A stretch of DNA of 64,000 bases, taken from contig JADBKQ010000007.1 of NCBI GenBank assembly GCA_014896305.1, positions 1-64,000 of the forward strand. Reading direction: 5' to 3'. Positions within the stretch are counted from its first letter, which is position 1; each line of letters starts with the position of its first letter. Shown here one piece after another: positions 55,807 to 63,259 of the stretch. The notes under the pieces were generated by a model, which saw only the letters and a list, made by a program, of their open reading frames with translations, ran no database searches and was not told the origin of the DNA. The stretch comes from Limnochordaceae bacterium. Its GTDB lineage: Bacteria; Bacillota; Limnochordia; Limnochordales; DUMU01. The position numbers and the translations under genes are program-made.

Positions 55807-56611
55807 GATCTCCGGGAAGCTGGGGGGGCTGCCAGCGGGGGAGTGACCAGGCTGATAGTTCCCGGCGCTTATAGATCCGGGGGGTGGCCGGGCTGGCTGA
55901 GATGTCCGAATCATCATGCAAGTCTTTGGTAGGGGGCAGAGTGGGAGAGGTGCCGAGCGCACCGGACTCTGGCTGATGGGTGAAGGACGGGAAGGCGGGC
56001 ACGACGTGCGTCTCTTCCAACAGAGTCAGGAGTTGACCCAGTAGCTCTTCGAGGTTCCCGATGTCTTCGCGCAGGCTTTCTATTCCCCGGGAAATGGTGT
56101 CGAGGTGGCGGTGGATCTCCACCCAGTTGGGATCGGTCTCCGCAGCTCCTACTGATGGGTGGGTTGCTGCGGCCGCCGCTGCTGGCGCTACCAGGTCAGT
56201 ACGCGTCCCAGCCTGTTCAGTGTCCATCATCACCTCGACTGGTTCAGTCTCCGTTCCGGTGGCTGCCGGTCCGGGCTTTGTGGCGGGAGCGACATGTGGG
56301 ATGGAAGCGATACTGCCGGCATAGGACTGAAGTGCCTGCAGCCGTCTTCGCACCACCTCTTCGCTCTCGTCCTCCTCGGCCAACCAATGGGATGCCTCCT
56401 GCAAGAGGCGAATCTGGCGAAAAGTGAAGAGGGGATCTCCGTCCGACTGCCGCACACAACCCAATTCGTTGCGGAAACGCGCCTCCCAGTACCGCAGGCG
56501 AGCGGGTGACCAGCCTAACTGCGCAGCTGCGTCCAGGACAGTGTAAAGCGTGGGAGCAGGGCTGGATGAGTCCGTAGGAGCGAGGGTGCTATCATCCGGA
56601 AGAGAAGGCAT
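55637..56611 (-). CDS. MerR-type HTH protein with coiled coil
   Basis: About 324 residues. Residues 20-90 form a MerR-like winged helix (LYTVLDAAAQLGWSPARLRY, WEARFRNELGC, LFTFRQIRLLQEASHWLAEE). A later amphipathic stretch (EIHRHLDTISRGIESLREDI, GNLEELLGQLLTLLEE) looks like a coiled coil. This layout is seen in RacA-like and DUF3967-type proteins, not in classical metal-sensing MerR regulators. ATG 56611 has GGGAGG nine bases upstream; the open frame continues to 56860 without support. The low-complexity C-terminus overlaps the flagellar gene at 55411-55806. Confidence 0.7.
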   Translation of the reverse strand: MPSLPDDSTLAPTDSSSPAPTLYTVLDAAAQLGWSPARLRYWEARFRNELGCVRQSDGDPLFTFRQIRLLQEASHWLAEEDESEEVVRRRLQALQSYAGSIASIPHVAPATKPGPAATGTETEPVEVMMDTEQAGTRTDLVAPAAAAAATHPSVGAAETDPNWVEIHRHLDTISRGIESLREDIGNLEELLGQLLTLLEETHVVPAFPSFTHQPESGALGTSPTLPPTKDLHDDSDISASPATPRIYKRRELSAWSLPRWQPPQLPGDLTPAGPTSAQESLSSLGVPTMAGFAEAPAKQQEYGPSAPPTLPATFDARNTDSGGQ

Positions 56612-56919
56612 CCATGCCCACCTCCCTGTGGATTCGATGTCCGTGATCACCGGCGTTGACTGTTCTTGCCCCATTGCGATATTCCCAACAGTTCGCCAGA
56701 CACCGGGGACATCCTTTTGCTTTGGGCGGGATTTGAGCGGGTCGGTTGGCAGGCTGGGCGGCTCGACCTGGGCCGCGCGACTGGATCGACGCCCCCGGGG
56801 GGAGCCTGCCAAAAGGGCAGGGGGATAAGGTGCGTCGACAACGGCTATGGCTGGAGTCACCTGCGACCATGGTTGTGCGGCACGTGTGAGTGCTCAAGCC
56901 CCGGGGCACAGTAGGGAGT

Positions 56920-58275
56920 ATGGGAGAAGTCTACCGTTTACCGAAAGGCATCGGGGCCAGAGAAGCCCAAGGGCCTCCCCAGCAGGAACAGGCGGGGCGT
57001 GGGGCGGCGGTGGAGGGGGCGTGCGACGAGCGGGGCGGGGTCGGGAGGGCACAGAACAGCTCCGAGAGACCGGCTTGGCCTGGGGAGGGCCATGGCCAGC
57101 GCTGCCGCTGGCAAGGGGCATGGCTAGTTCACCAGCGATGGGTGCGGCGGATACGGGAGCTGGTTGCCGGGGCAGCGCGGGTGGGTAGGAGAACCCGGGC
57201 AGTCTGGCGGCGGCACTTGGTCTACCGACGGTTGCTAGCGACTCTCCGCCCCCTGGGGCTGGGCACGGAGGCGTTGAACTGGCTGCCGCAACTCGGGCGG
57301 ATTGCGGGTGTCTGGATTGATGATGGGCTCGTCCTCGACGTCGCCCAGCGACGGCTGCAAGAGGTTTGGACGCCGGCCCTGGGACAGGCAGGGCAAAGAC
57401 TGGAGCAGGCCGCCCGGCAGCTGTTCCGGGCAAGCGTGCAGGCTCTACCCATCGGCCCTGAAAATGCTGTTCTCGGCCATGAGGAAGATGGACAGGAAGG
57501 CCGGTTCGAACCCGGGAGTCAACGGGAATTCGAGAGGACAGGCGCGACTGCGTCTGTGTGCGGCCACTGGGCTCGCCTGGGGGTATGGATAGCGCCACAG
57601 GTGGAGCGGGTTTACTGTACCCACCACCTCTGGACGCCAGCCGGTGAACCCAGGCGTACCTACTATGTGTCCATCCTCCGGGGGGCGTGGCCCGTGGTGT
57701 CCCCTTATTGTGCCTGGACCTGGGATGAGGCAGGCAGAGTCTGCCCCCTGGATGATTTGCGCACGCGGGTATGGCAGACGCAATGGGACCGGTGGATAGG
57801 TGAGGGGTTGTTGCCTGTGGCCCTGGCCATACGGCCTTGGTGGCAGCCACCGGTCCATTGGGTGGAAACCCGCCGGATGGCCGGGGCTGCTTTGACCGCT
57901 TTGGCCGCCTTCACCAACCCGCTCGCTTCCCAGGTTGCCGCGGGCGTGGCGCACCTGCGCAGTCTGGGGTTGCGCGTGATCTGGCAAAGCCAGCTGGGAT
58001 CGGGGGTGGCACGGGCGGTGGCGGCCGCCATGCCGGGGCTGGAGGTAGACGGTGAGTGGCATAGCAGCAACGCCTTCCCCGCCGGAGCATCCATTCCGGA
58101 GCCGCCCGTATGGGTCCGGCTGCAGCGACTGCCAGACGGTTCTGTCTTGCTGCGGTGGTGGGGCGCTGGTGAACTGGGCAGCACTCATGTGCCGGTCGTC
58201 TGGCAACCCGGACGGGGAGTTCACCCGTTGCTAGAGCTTGGAAAGTTGTGCCGTTTGGGGAAGGCATTCAATTAG
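56920..58275 (+). CDS. Hypothetical protein with weak P-type-ATPase/HAD-like segment
   Basis: About 450 residues, not recognised. The first 100 are rich in Gly and Arg. The middle has repeated Ala/Arg/Leu helices. Near the C-terminus, ASQVAAGVAHLRSLGLRVIW with GVARAVAAAMPGLEVDGEW resembles the HAD region of P-type ATPases, but the catalytic Asp motifs are absent, so any relation would be to a degenerate form. Start is uncertain: ATG 56920 lies too close to its GGGAG, and GTG 56890 lacks a site. It is divergent from the MerR-like gene and ends 26 bases before the ABC transporter promoter. Confidence 0.6.
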   Translation: MGEVYRLPKGIGAREAQGPPQQEQAGRGAAVEGACDERGGVGRAQNSSERPAWPGEGHGQRCRWQGAWLVHQRWVRRIRELVAGAARVGRRTRAVWRRHLVYRRLLATLRPLGLGTEALNWLPQLGRIAGVWIDDGLVLDVAQRRLQEVWTPALGQAGQRLEQAARQLFRASVQALPIGPENAVLGHEEDGQEGRFEPGSQREFERTGATASVCGHWARLGVWIAPQVERVYCTHHLWTPAGEPRRTYYVSILRGAWPVVSPYCAWTWDEAGRVCPLDDLRTRVWQTQWDRWIGEGLLPVALAIRPWWQPPVHWVETRRMAGAALTALAAFTNPLASQVAAGVAHLRSLGLRVIWQSQLGSGVARAVAAAMPGLEVDGEWHSSNAFPAGASIPEPPVWVRLQRLPDGSVLLRWWGAGELGSTHVPVVWQPGRGVHPLLELGKLCRLGKAFN

Positions 58276-58298
58276 GGCTTCCCGCCGGCCAGACTTTC

Positions 58299-58327
58299 TG
58301 GTATAATTCCCCACGAATAATTATCAA
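58299..58327 (+). promoter_or_regulatory. Extended -10 promoter with possible ARG box
   Basis: TGGTATAAT (58299-58307) is a perfect extended -10; no good -35 is present. Directly downstream, CGAATAATTATCAA (58314-58327) matches 11 of 14 positions of the ArgR/AhrC pattern TGAATWWWWATTCA. It precedes an amino-acid importer. Confidence 0.45.
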
Positions 58328-58417
58328 TTCTTGCAATTTCACGGGCAGGAGACCGCGTCAGGGCGCAGAATCATAGGACGCAGCGCATGAGAGGGTTTCC
58401 AGAGGAGGTCTTTTTGG

Positions 58418-59176
58418 ATGCGGAAATGGTACGGAGTGAGTTTATTCATTGCGACGTTGAGTATATTCATAGCGATAGCCCTGGTTGGCAGCACCCAGGC
58501 GGCCGACCGGCCGGTGCTGCGGGTAGGGACGGATGCCACGTTTCCACCGTTTGAGTTCGTCAACGAAAAGGGGCAGTACGTCGGGTTTGACATGGATCTG
58601 ATCCGGCTGATCGGTGCCGAACTCGGAATGGACGTGCGAATCGTCAATACCTCGTTTGACGGGCTGATTCCCGGGCTCATGGCCAACCAGTTCGACTGCA
58701 TCATCGCCGGGATGACGGTTACCGACGAGAGGGCCAAGTCGGTGGCCTTTTCTACGCCGTACTTCAATGCCGGACAGGTTATAGTAGTCCGGACGAACGA
58801 CCAAAGCATCCACGGTGTAGGCGATCTCAAAGGCAAGGTCGTCACGACGCAGATAGGCACCACCGGGCAGTTGGTGGTGGATAAGATGACGGGACTCAAG
58901 GAGCACCGCGTGTTTAACACCGTCCCGGAGGCGGTGCAAGAAGTGCTACAAGGCCGGGCGGATGCGGCCGTGATCGATCTGCCAGTGGCTGCGGACTTCC
59001 TGCGGAGCCAGCCAGGGAAGTTCAAGATCGTCGGTAAGCCGTTCACGAACGAGGTGTACGCGATCGCGGTCCGCAAGGACAACCCGGCTCTTCTGGCCAA
59101 GATCAACCAGGCGTTGAAGCAGATCGAGGCTAGCGGGAAGTTCGATGCTTTGTATAAGGAATGGATCATGCAATAG
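58418..59176 (+). CDS. Amino-acid ABC transporter substrate-binding protein (no lipobox)
   Basis: 252 residues of the family 3 solute-binding proteins for polar amino acids. Motifs are LRVGTDATFPPFEFVNEKGQ, YVGFDMDLIRLIGAELGMDV, FDGLIPGLMANQFDCIIAGM and VTDERAKSVAFSTPYF. The signal sequence FIATLSIFIAIALVGSTQA ends in a signal peptidase I-type site with no cysteine, so the mature protein is not a lipoprotein. GGAGG lies well placed before the ATG. Ligand is probably Arg, Gln or a related amino acid; an ARG-box-like site upstream would favour Arg. Confidence 0.92.
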   Translation: MRKWYGVSLFIATLSIFIAIALVGSTQAADRPVLRVGTDATFPPFEFVNEKGQYVGFDMDLIRLIGAELGMDVRIVNTSFDGLIPGLMANQFDCIIAGMTVTDERAKSVAFSTPYFNAGQVIVVRTNDQSIHGVGDLKGKVVTTQIGTTGQLVVDKMTGLKEHRVFNTVPEAVQEVLQGRADAAVIDLPVAADFLRSQPGKFKIVGKPFTNEVYAIAVRKDNPALLAKINQALKQIEASGKFDALYKEWIMQ

Positions 59177-59349
59177 GCGAGGAGGAAGAGAACGGGCTCG
59201 GTAGAACCCAAGATGGCGACGACAGGGGTCTGCTAGGTACAGGCGAGCGTCGCACGTGTAGTGGGGGGAGCGGGTCGCCCGGTAACGGGGCGATCTGCTC
59301 TCGCTGTGTGTAGGAAACGGGACGAACTCCGGAGGGATCATCGCAAGAA

Positions 59350-60111
59350 ATGGTAGGCCTGATGGGAATTCCGGCATTGGCATTCGATTTCAAGCTAGTC
59401 TGGGAGACGTTACCTACCTTGCTGGCAGGAGCGGGTGTGACACTACAGCTGACCGCGGCTGGGGTCGGTATCGGGCTGGTTCTCGGCACATTACTGGGGA
59501 TCTGTCGCACCAGTCCCTATCGGGTGCTCTCAGTGCCGGCCAGTATCTACGTGGAGTTCGTCCGGGGAACACCCCTGCTGGTGCAGATCTTCATCATCTA
59601 CATGGGTGTGCCGGCCGTCCTGTCCATCTCCTTTGATCGGATGGTGGCTGCCATTGCGGCGCTGGGACTCAACTCCGGAGCATACGTCGCCGAAATCGTT
59701 CGAGCGGGGATTCAGGGGGTGGACATGGGACAGGTCGAAGCCGCCCGCTCCCTGGGGATGAGCGGCAGTCAGACCATGCGGTATATTGTGCTACCCCAGG
59801 CGTTTCGGAAAGTGATTCCCCCGCTGGTGAACGAGTTCATCGCGCTGCTAAAGGATTCGTCCCTGGTGGCCGTCATCTCCCTCGAAGAGCTCTTTCGGAA
59901 AGCCCAGTTGGTGCAGGCCCGGACCTTCCGTCCCTTTGAGATGTACTTCTCGGTCGCCATCATCTACCTCGCAATGACCCTGTCCTTGTCTGCCCTGGCT
60001 CGATACCTCGAGCGCCGCCTGGACCTGGCCCGGAGGGGTCGAGAAGTGGCTGAGCAAGGCGTTCCGCCGGTGGACGTTGAGCCGTCTTCGGTGGCGACAA
60101 GTAGTATATAA
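59350..60111 (+). CDS. Amino-acid ABC transporter permease (HisMQ/GlnP type)
   Basis: 253 residues with about five membrane helices. Family blocks are LLAGAGVTLQLTAAGVGIGL, YVEFVRGTPLLVQIFIIYMG, GLNSGAYVAEIVRAGIQGVD and the ATPase-contact loop GQVEAARSLGMSGSQTMRYI. It partners the substrate-binding protein 173 bases upstream. No ATP-binding subunit follows, unlike most such operons. ATG 59350 is 13 bases after GGAGGG; ATG 59362 is possible. The C-terminal 25 residues are a soluble tail. Confidence 0.93.
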   Translation: MVGLMGIPALAFDFKLVWETLPTLLAGAGVTLQLTAAGVGIGLVLGTLLGICRTSPYRVLSVPASIYVEFVRGTPLLVQIFIIYMGVPAVLSISFDRMVAAIAALGLNSGAYVAEIVRAGIQGVDMGQVEAARSLGMSGSQTMRYIVLPQAFRKVIPPLVNEFIALLKDSSLVAVISLEELFRKAQLVQARTFRPFEMYFSVAIIYLAMTLSLSALARYLERRLDLARRGREVAEQGVPPVDVEPSSVATSSI

Positions 60112-60167
60112 TTGGGACAGGGGTAGGGAACGGCCTTCCCAAGGGTGTTCCGAAGGAGGTTACGGCG

Positions 60168-60731
60168 ATGAAGCTCACGGTGTCAGGACGGAACCTCGAG
60201 GTTACTCCGGCCTTGCGCGCTTATGCAGAGAAAAAGGTCGGCAAGCTAGAGCGCTTCCTAAACGCCCACAGCGAGCCGGCTGCTGCGGTGCTGATGCGGA
60301 CGGAGCGGGAGAACCAGATCGTGGAACTTACCTTAACCTCCCAGGGTCTCTTGGCTCGGGCCGAGGGGCGGACGCCGGATATGTACGCCTCGGTGGACGA
60401 GGCCGTTGAGAAGATCGAACGGCAGATTCACAAGGCACGGAACCGGTGGAAGCACCAGAAACAAAACCGCACGAAGGTCAGCATGGCGCTGGCCGGGGTG
60501 TCGGAGGACGGCATCGGCGTTGATACCACCCCGGCGGAGGACGAAGAGGAGCTGGCGCAAGTCGTGCGAGTCAAGCGTTACGCGTGGAAGCCGATGTCGG
60601 TGGAGGAAGCCTTGACGCAGATGGAGTTGCTGGGGCACGATTTCTTTGTTTTTACGAATGCCGAGACGGAAGAGGTCAACGTGGTCTACCGGCGCAGGGA
60701 TGGAAACTACGGGCTCATCGAGCCGGAGTGA
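60168..60731 (+). CDS. hpf: Ribosome hibernation promoting factor, long form
   Basis: 187 residues. The N-terminal YfiA-like domain reads MKLTVSGRNLEVTPALRAYA, EKKVGKLERFL and DMYASVDEAVEKIERQIHKA. The C-terminal dimerisation domain reads VVRVKRYAWKPMSVEEALTQ, MELLGHDFFVFTNAETEEVN, VVYRRRDGNYGLIEP. Long HPF pairs 70S ribosomes into 100S dimers in stationary phase. GAAGGAGG precedes the ATG. TATAAT occurs near 60105 at the end of the permease gene and may be its promoter. In Bacillus this gene (yvyD) also follows fliDST. Confidence 0.95.
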   Translation: MKLTVSGRNLEVTPALRAYAEKKVGKLERFLNAHSEPAAAVLMRTERENQIVELTLTSQGLLARAEGRTPDMYASVDEAVEKIERQIHKARNRWKHQKQNRTKVSMALAGVSEDGIGVDTTPAEDEEELAQVVRVKRYAWKPMSVEEALTQMELLGHDFFVFTNAETEEVNVVYRRRDGNYGLIEPE

Positions 60732-60738
60732 GAAAGCG

Positions 60739-62016
60739 GTGGGTTCAGGAAGCAGGACGGCCGGGGCGTACAAAGAGCCCGGAGACAGTCTGGATGAGAA
60801 GTGGCGGCTGGCGGAGCCGGTCGCCCTTTTGATATTCGAGGGCGATCGCCCCACCGTAGCTGTGGAAGAGTGGCTGGCCGAGGCCCGCCAACGCATGGTG
60901 CTTGATGTGTTGCAGCGGGCGGTAAAGGTACCGGCCATCCGAACCCGGCTGGTGGTGACCAACCGTACCGGGTTGGCGGAAATGCTGGCAGATGGCCGTT
61001 TGGCCGAGGTGATCGTTGAACGGCCGGCCGGCGCCGGGCCCGCGAAAGATCCGTGGGACTACCATTTTGGACAGGCGTTTGCCCGCGTCGTACTGGAACG
61101 CTCGCTGCAGAACGTCTTCTATTGCGGGGGTGGGGCCTGTCCCTTGATCTCCGTAACGGAGATCGAAGAGATTGTACGGCGGCTGCAGGAAGAGAAGAAT
61201 CTGGTCGTGACCAATAACCCGTACTCCGCCGACCTGGTCGGCTTTTCCCCAGGGGAGGCTATCAGCCGAATCGAGCCGCCGGTAGTGGATAATACACTGC
61301 CCCTGTTGCTCCACCAACAGGCCGGACTCCGGTTGGTGCAATTGCCGCGCACCCTGGGGATCAACTTTGACATCGATACACCGACGGACCTGATGATTCT
61401 GGCGATTCACCCGGATACCGGGCCATCGACTCGGGAGTATCTGGGCCACCTGCCGCTGAAACTGGAGCGTTTCGAAAAGGTGCGGGACATCCTCCTGAAC
61501 CCGGAGGCCCAGGTACTGGTCTACGGGCGTGTGGGAGCCCCCCTCTTCGGCTACTTGGACGAGAAAACCCGTTGTCGGTTGCGGCTGGTTTCGGAGGAAC
61601 GAGGGATGAAGGCCAGGGGACGAGACGAACGGGGCGAAGTCGTTTCGCTGCTGGGACTGCTCTGGCAGCAGACCACACCATCCCGGTTCTTCCGTTGTTT
61701 GGCCGACCTGGCGGATGCGGCCGTCCTGGACACCCGGGTTATTTTTGCCCACCTGTTTGGCCGGGTGCAGCGGGCGGACCGGTTTTACTCGGACCTGGGT
61801 GAACCCGGCAAGATCGCTGACCCGCGGGTGCGCGAGTTCACCCAGGCTGCGCTGGAGGCTCCGATTCCCGTCTTGCTGGGCGGACACTCGCTGGTATCAG
61901 GCGGCCTTTGGGCGCTGCTCGACGCAGCCTGGCGGGGATCTGCGCGACCCGTTCTGCTGGACGGCTGGACTTTGGCCCCCACTCCAAACTACCAGACATA
62001 CGGCCCGGAAGGTTGA
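60739..62016 (+). CDS. Hypothetical protein with nucleotidyltransferase-like fold
   Basis: 425 residues. The segment RTRLVVTNRTGLAEMLADGR, LQNVFYCGGGACPLISVTEI and LGINFDIDTPTDLMILAIHP resembles MobA/CofC-type GT-A nucleotidyltransferases, especially the DTPTDL block. The N-terminal nucleotide-binding loop of those enzymes is not evident. The C-terminal half is not recognised. GTG 60739 is seven bases after the hpf stop with GGAG upstream; the open frame starting at 60646 is a shadow of hpf. Probably co-transcribed with hpf. Confidence 0.7.
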   Translation: MGSGSRTAGAYKEPGDSLDEKWRLAEPVALLIFEGDRPTVAVEEWLAEARQRMVLDVLQRAVKVPAIRTRLVVTNRTGLAEMLADGRLAEVIVERPAGAGPAKDPWDYHFGQAFARVVLERSLQNVFYCGGGACPLISVTEIEEIVRRLQEEKNLVVTNNPYSADLVGFSPGEAISRIEPPVVDNTLPLLLHQQAGLRLVQLPRTLGINFDIDTPTDLMILAIHPDTGPSTREYLGHLPLKLERFEKVRDILLNPEAQVLVYGRVGAPLFGYLDEKTRCRLRLVSEERGMKARGRDERGEVVSLLGLLWQQTTPSRFFRCLADLADAAVLDTRVIFAHLFGRVQRADRFYSDLGEPGKIADPRVREFTQAALEAPIPVLLGGHSLVSGGLWALLDAAWRGSARPVLLDGWTLAPTPNYQTYGPEG

Positions 62017-62286
62017 GACGCTGCTGCCCTGGCCTGAAGGTCGCCCGTTGCAGTTCACGCTGGTAGTCCTCCAAATTCTCCCCGTTACTTTGAGGCTGTT
62101 GGCAGGAGTTTTGCGACTCGCCACGAATTGGTTACCCGAGTTTTCCATAGGACGGCAGGTCCCTCCAGATCCCCAGATCCATGGAGAGAAGTTCGGGGGG
62201 GCCGTTCGCTGGTGTAGTGGCGTGTCTCCCTTGAAGCAGAGGCCGAAGCCTTTCTTCTCACAACAGTTTGCTGTCACAGGGGGAGC

Positions 62287-62985
62287 ATGATGGGTAATTC
62301 AGACGTGGCCATTCCGCCAGAAGGGGTGCAGGTACTTCAGACAAGTATCGAGGGGCTGCCTGGGGTGCGCTCTTGCCGCATCGTGGTAGGGGCGGACGGC
62401 CGGGTGGAAGAGGTACATGTTCTGGCGGAGCAACGACCGGCACGGCAAGTGGCACAGGATGTAGTGGCCGTATTCCAGGTTCAGACGGGGCAACCCATCG
62501 AGATGGAGAAGGTCTCGGTGGCCGTGCTGGAACCGTCGCCGGCTCATCCGCTTCGCGCAAGTCGGCTGGAGCTGCAGTCATTGTCCCTGACGAGGCGGGA
62601 GGAGGGGGTTCGAGTCCGGGTAGAGCTGGCCCTTGGCACGAACCTTTTCCCAGGAGAAGCCGCCAGTACTCAGACCGACCGGGGGTTACTCGAAGCAGTG
62701 GCTCGAGCCACTTTGCAGGCAGCCGAAGAGGCTATGCCCAAGGGTATGGCGAGGCATTTCCGGCTCGAAGAGGTCCGACAAGAAGAGGTGGATCACCAAC
62801 CGGCGGTTCTGGTGGCCTTTACCTCGGTGGGAGAGGTCGAGAAGGCGCTGCTGGGAGGGGCGCCGCAACGCCGGGATGCAGCGGAGGCGGTAGTTCGGGC
62901 TTGCCTGGATGCTCTCAATGCAGAGCTGCGGGCTCGGTACCGACTGTTGCACCTGGCGGAAGCCGCTGCCACAGGCGAGAAATAG
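62287..62985 (+). CDS. Hypothetical protein
   Basis: 232 residues. The N-terminal 70 (LQTSIEGLPGVRSCRIVVGA, DGRVEEVHVLAEQRPARQVA, QDVVAVFQVQTGQPIEMEKV) look like a small beta-alpha-beta domain I have the impression of seeing in other thermophilic Firmicutes proteins of unknown role. The rest contains two more alpha/beta segments (REEGVRVRVELALGTNLFPG, PAVLVAFTSVGEVEKALLGG). No signal sequence. ATG 62287 follows GGGGGAGC. The preceding 270 bases contain no gene I can support. Confidence 0.65.
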   Translation: MMGNSDVAIPPEGVQVLQTSIEGLPGVRSCRIVVGADGRVEEVHVLAEQRPARQVAQDVVAVFQVQTGQPIEMEKVSVAVLEPSPAHPLRASRLELQSLSLTRREEGVRVRVELALGTNLFPGEAASTQTDRGLLEAVARATLQAAEEAMPKGMARHFRLEEVRQEEVDHQPAVLVAFTSVGEVEKALLGGAPQRRDAAEAVVRACLDALNAELRARYRLLHLAEAAATGEK

Positions 62986-63138
62986 TAGATGGATGAACAG
63001 TGGGGGGTTGTGGCCGAGGCAGCGTAACAGAGGTTTTACCTGTACCGGTGGGCCAACGGCAAAGGCAGGATGGAAGCGGAGTGAACCGATGGATCTTCAG
63101 CGCAGGGTCCCAGAGTGATGATCTGGGAGGGAAACGTA

Positions 63139-63216
63139 ATGAAGAGCCGTCTGGTTTTGGTCGTCCTCAGCCTCATTAGCCTCGCTTTGCTGGGCGCCAA
63201 CTACACGTGGGACTAG
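63139..63216 (+). CDS. 25-residue secreted-peptide-like small ORF
   Basis: ATG at 63139 with GGGAGG about eight bases upstream, 25 codons and TAG at 63214. The product begins MKSRLVLVVLSLISLALLGA and ends NYTWD: a basic start, a hydrophobic core and a short polar tail after LLGA, like an export signal with a five-residue C-terminal peptide. It lies 43 bases upstream of a polytopic membrane protein gene. Too short for routine gene prediction; could be a peptide signal precursor or a leader peptide. Confidence 0.5.
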   Translation: MKSRLVLVVLSLISLALLGANYTWD

Positions 63217-63259
63217 TTTCTGGCTGCTGTCCCACCGGTACCCTTTTTGGAGGGGCGGG

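Noticed and set aside
57503-57524. tRNA T-loop-like sequence GGTTCGAACCC
   Set aside because: No acceptor stem, D-arm or anticodon arm upstream; it lies inside an open coding frame.
62990-63138. Cyclic-di-GMP (GEMM) riboswitch ahead of the small ORF
   Set aside because: Some GGTGGGCC and GGCAAAGGC words suggested it, but the GEMM core and tetraloop-receptor elements are not present.
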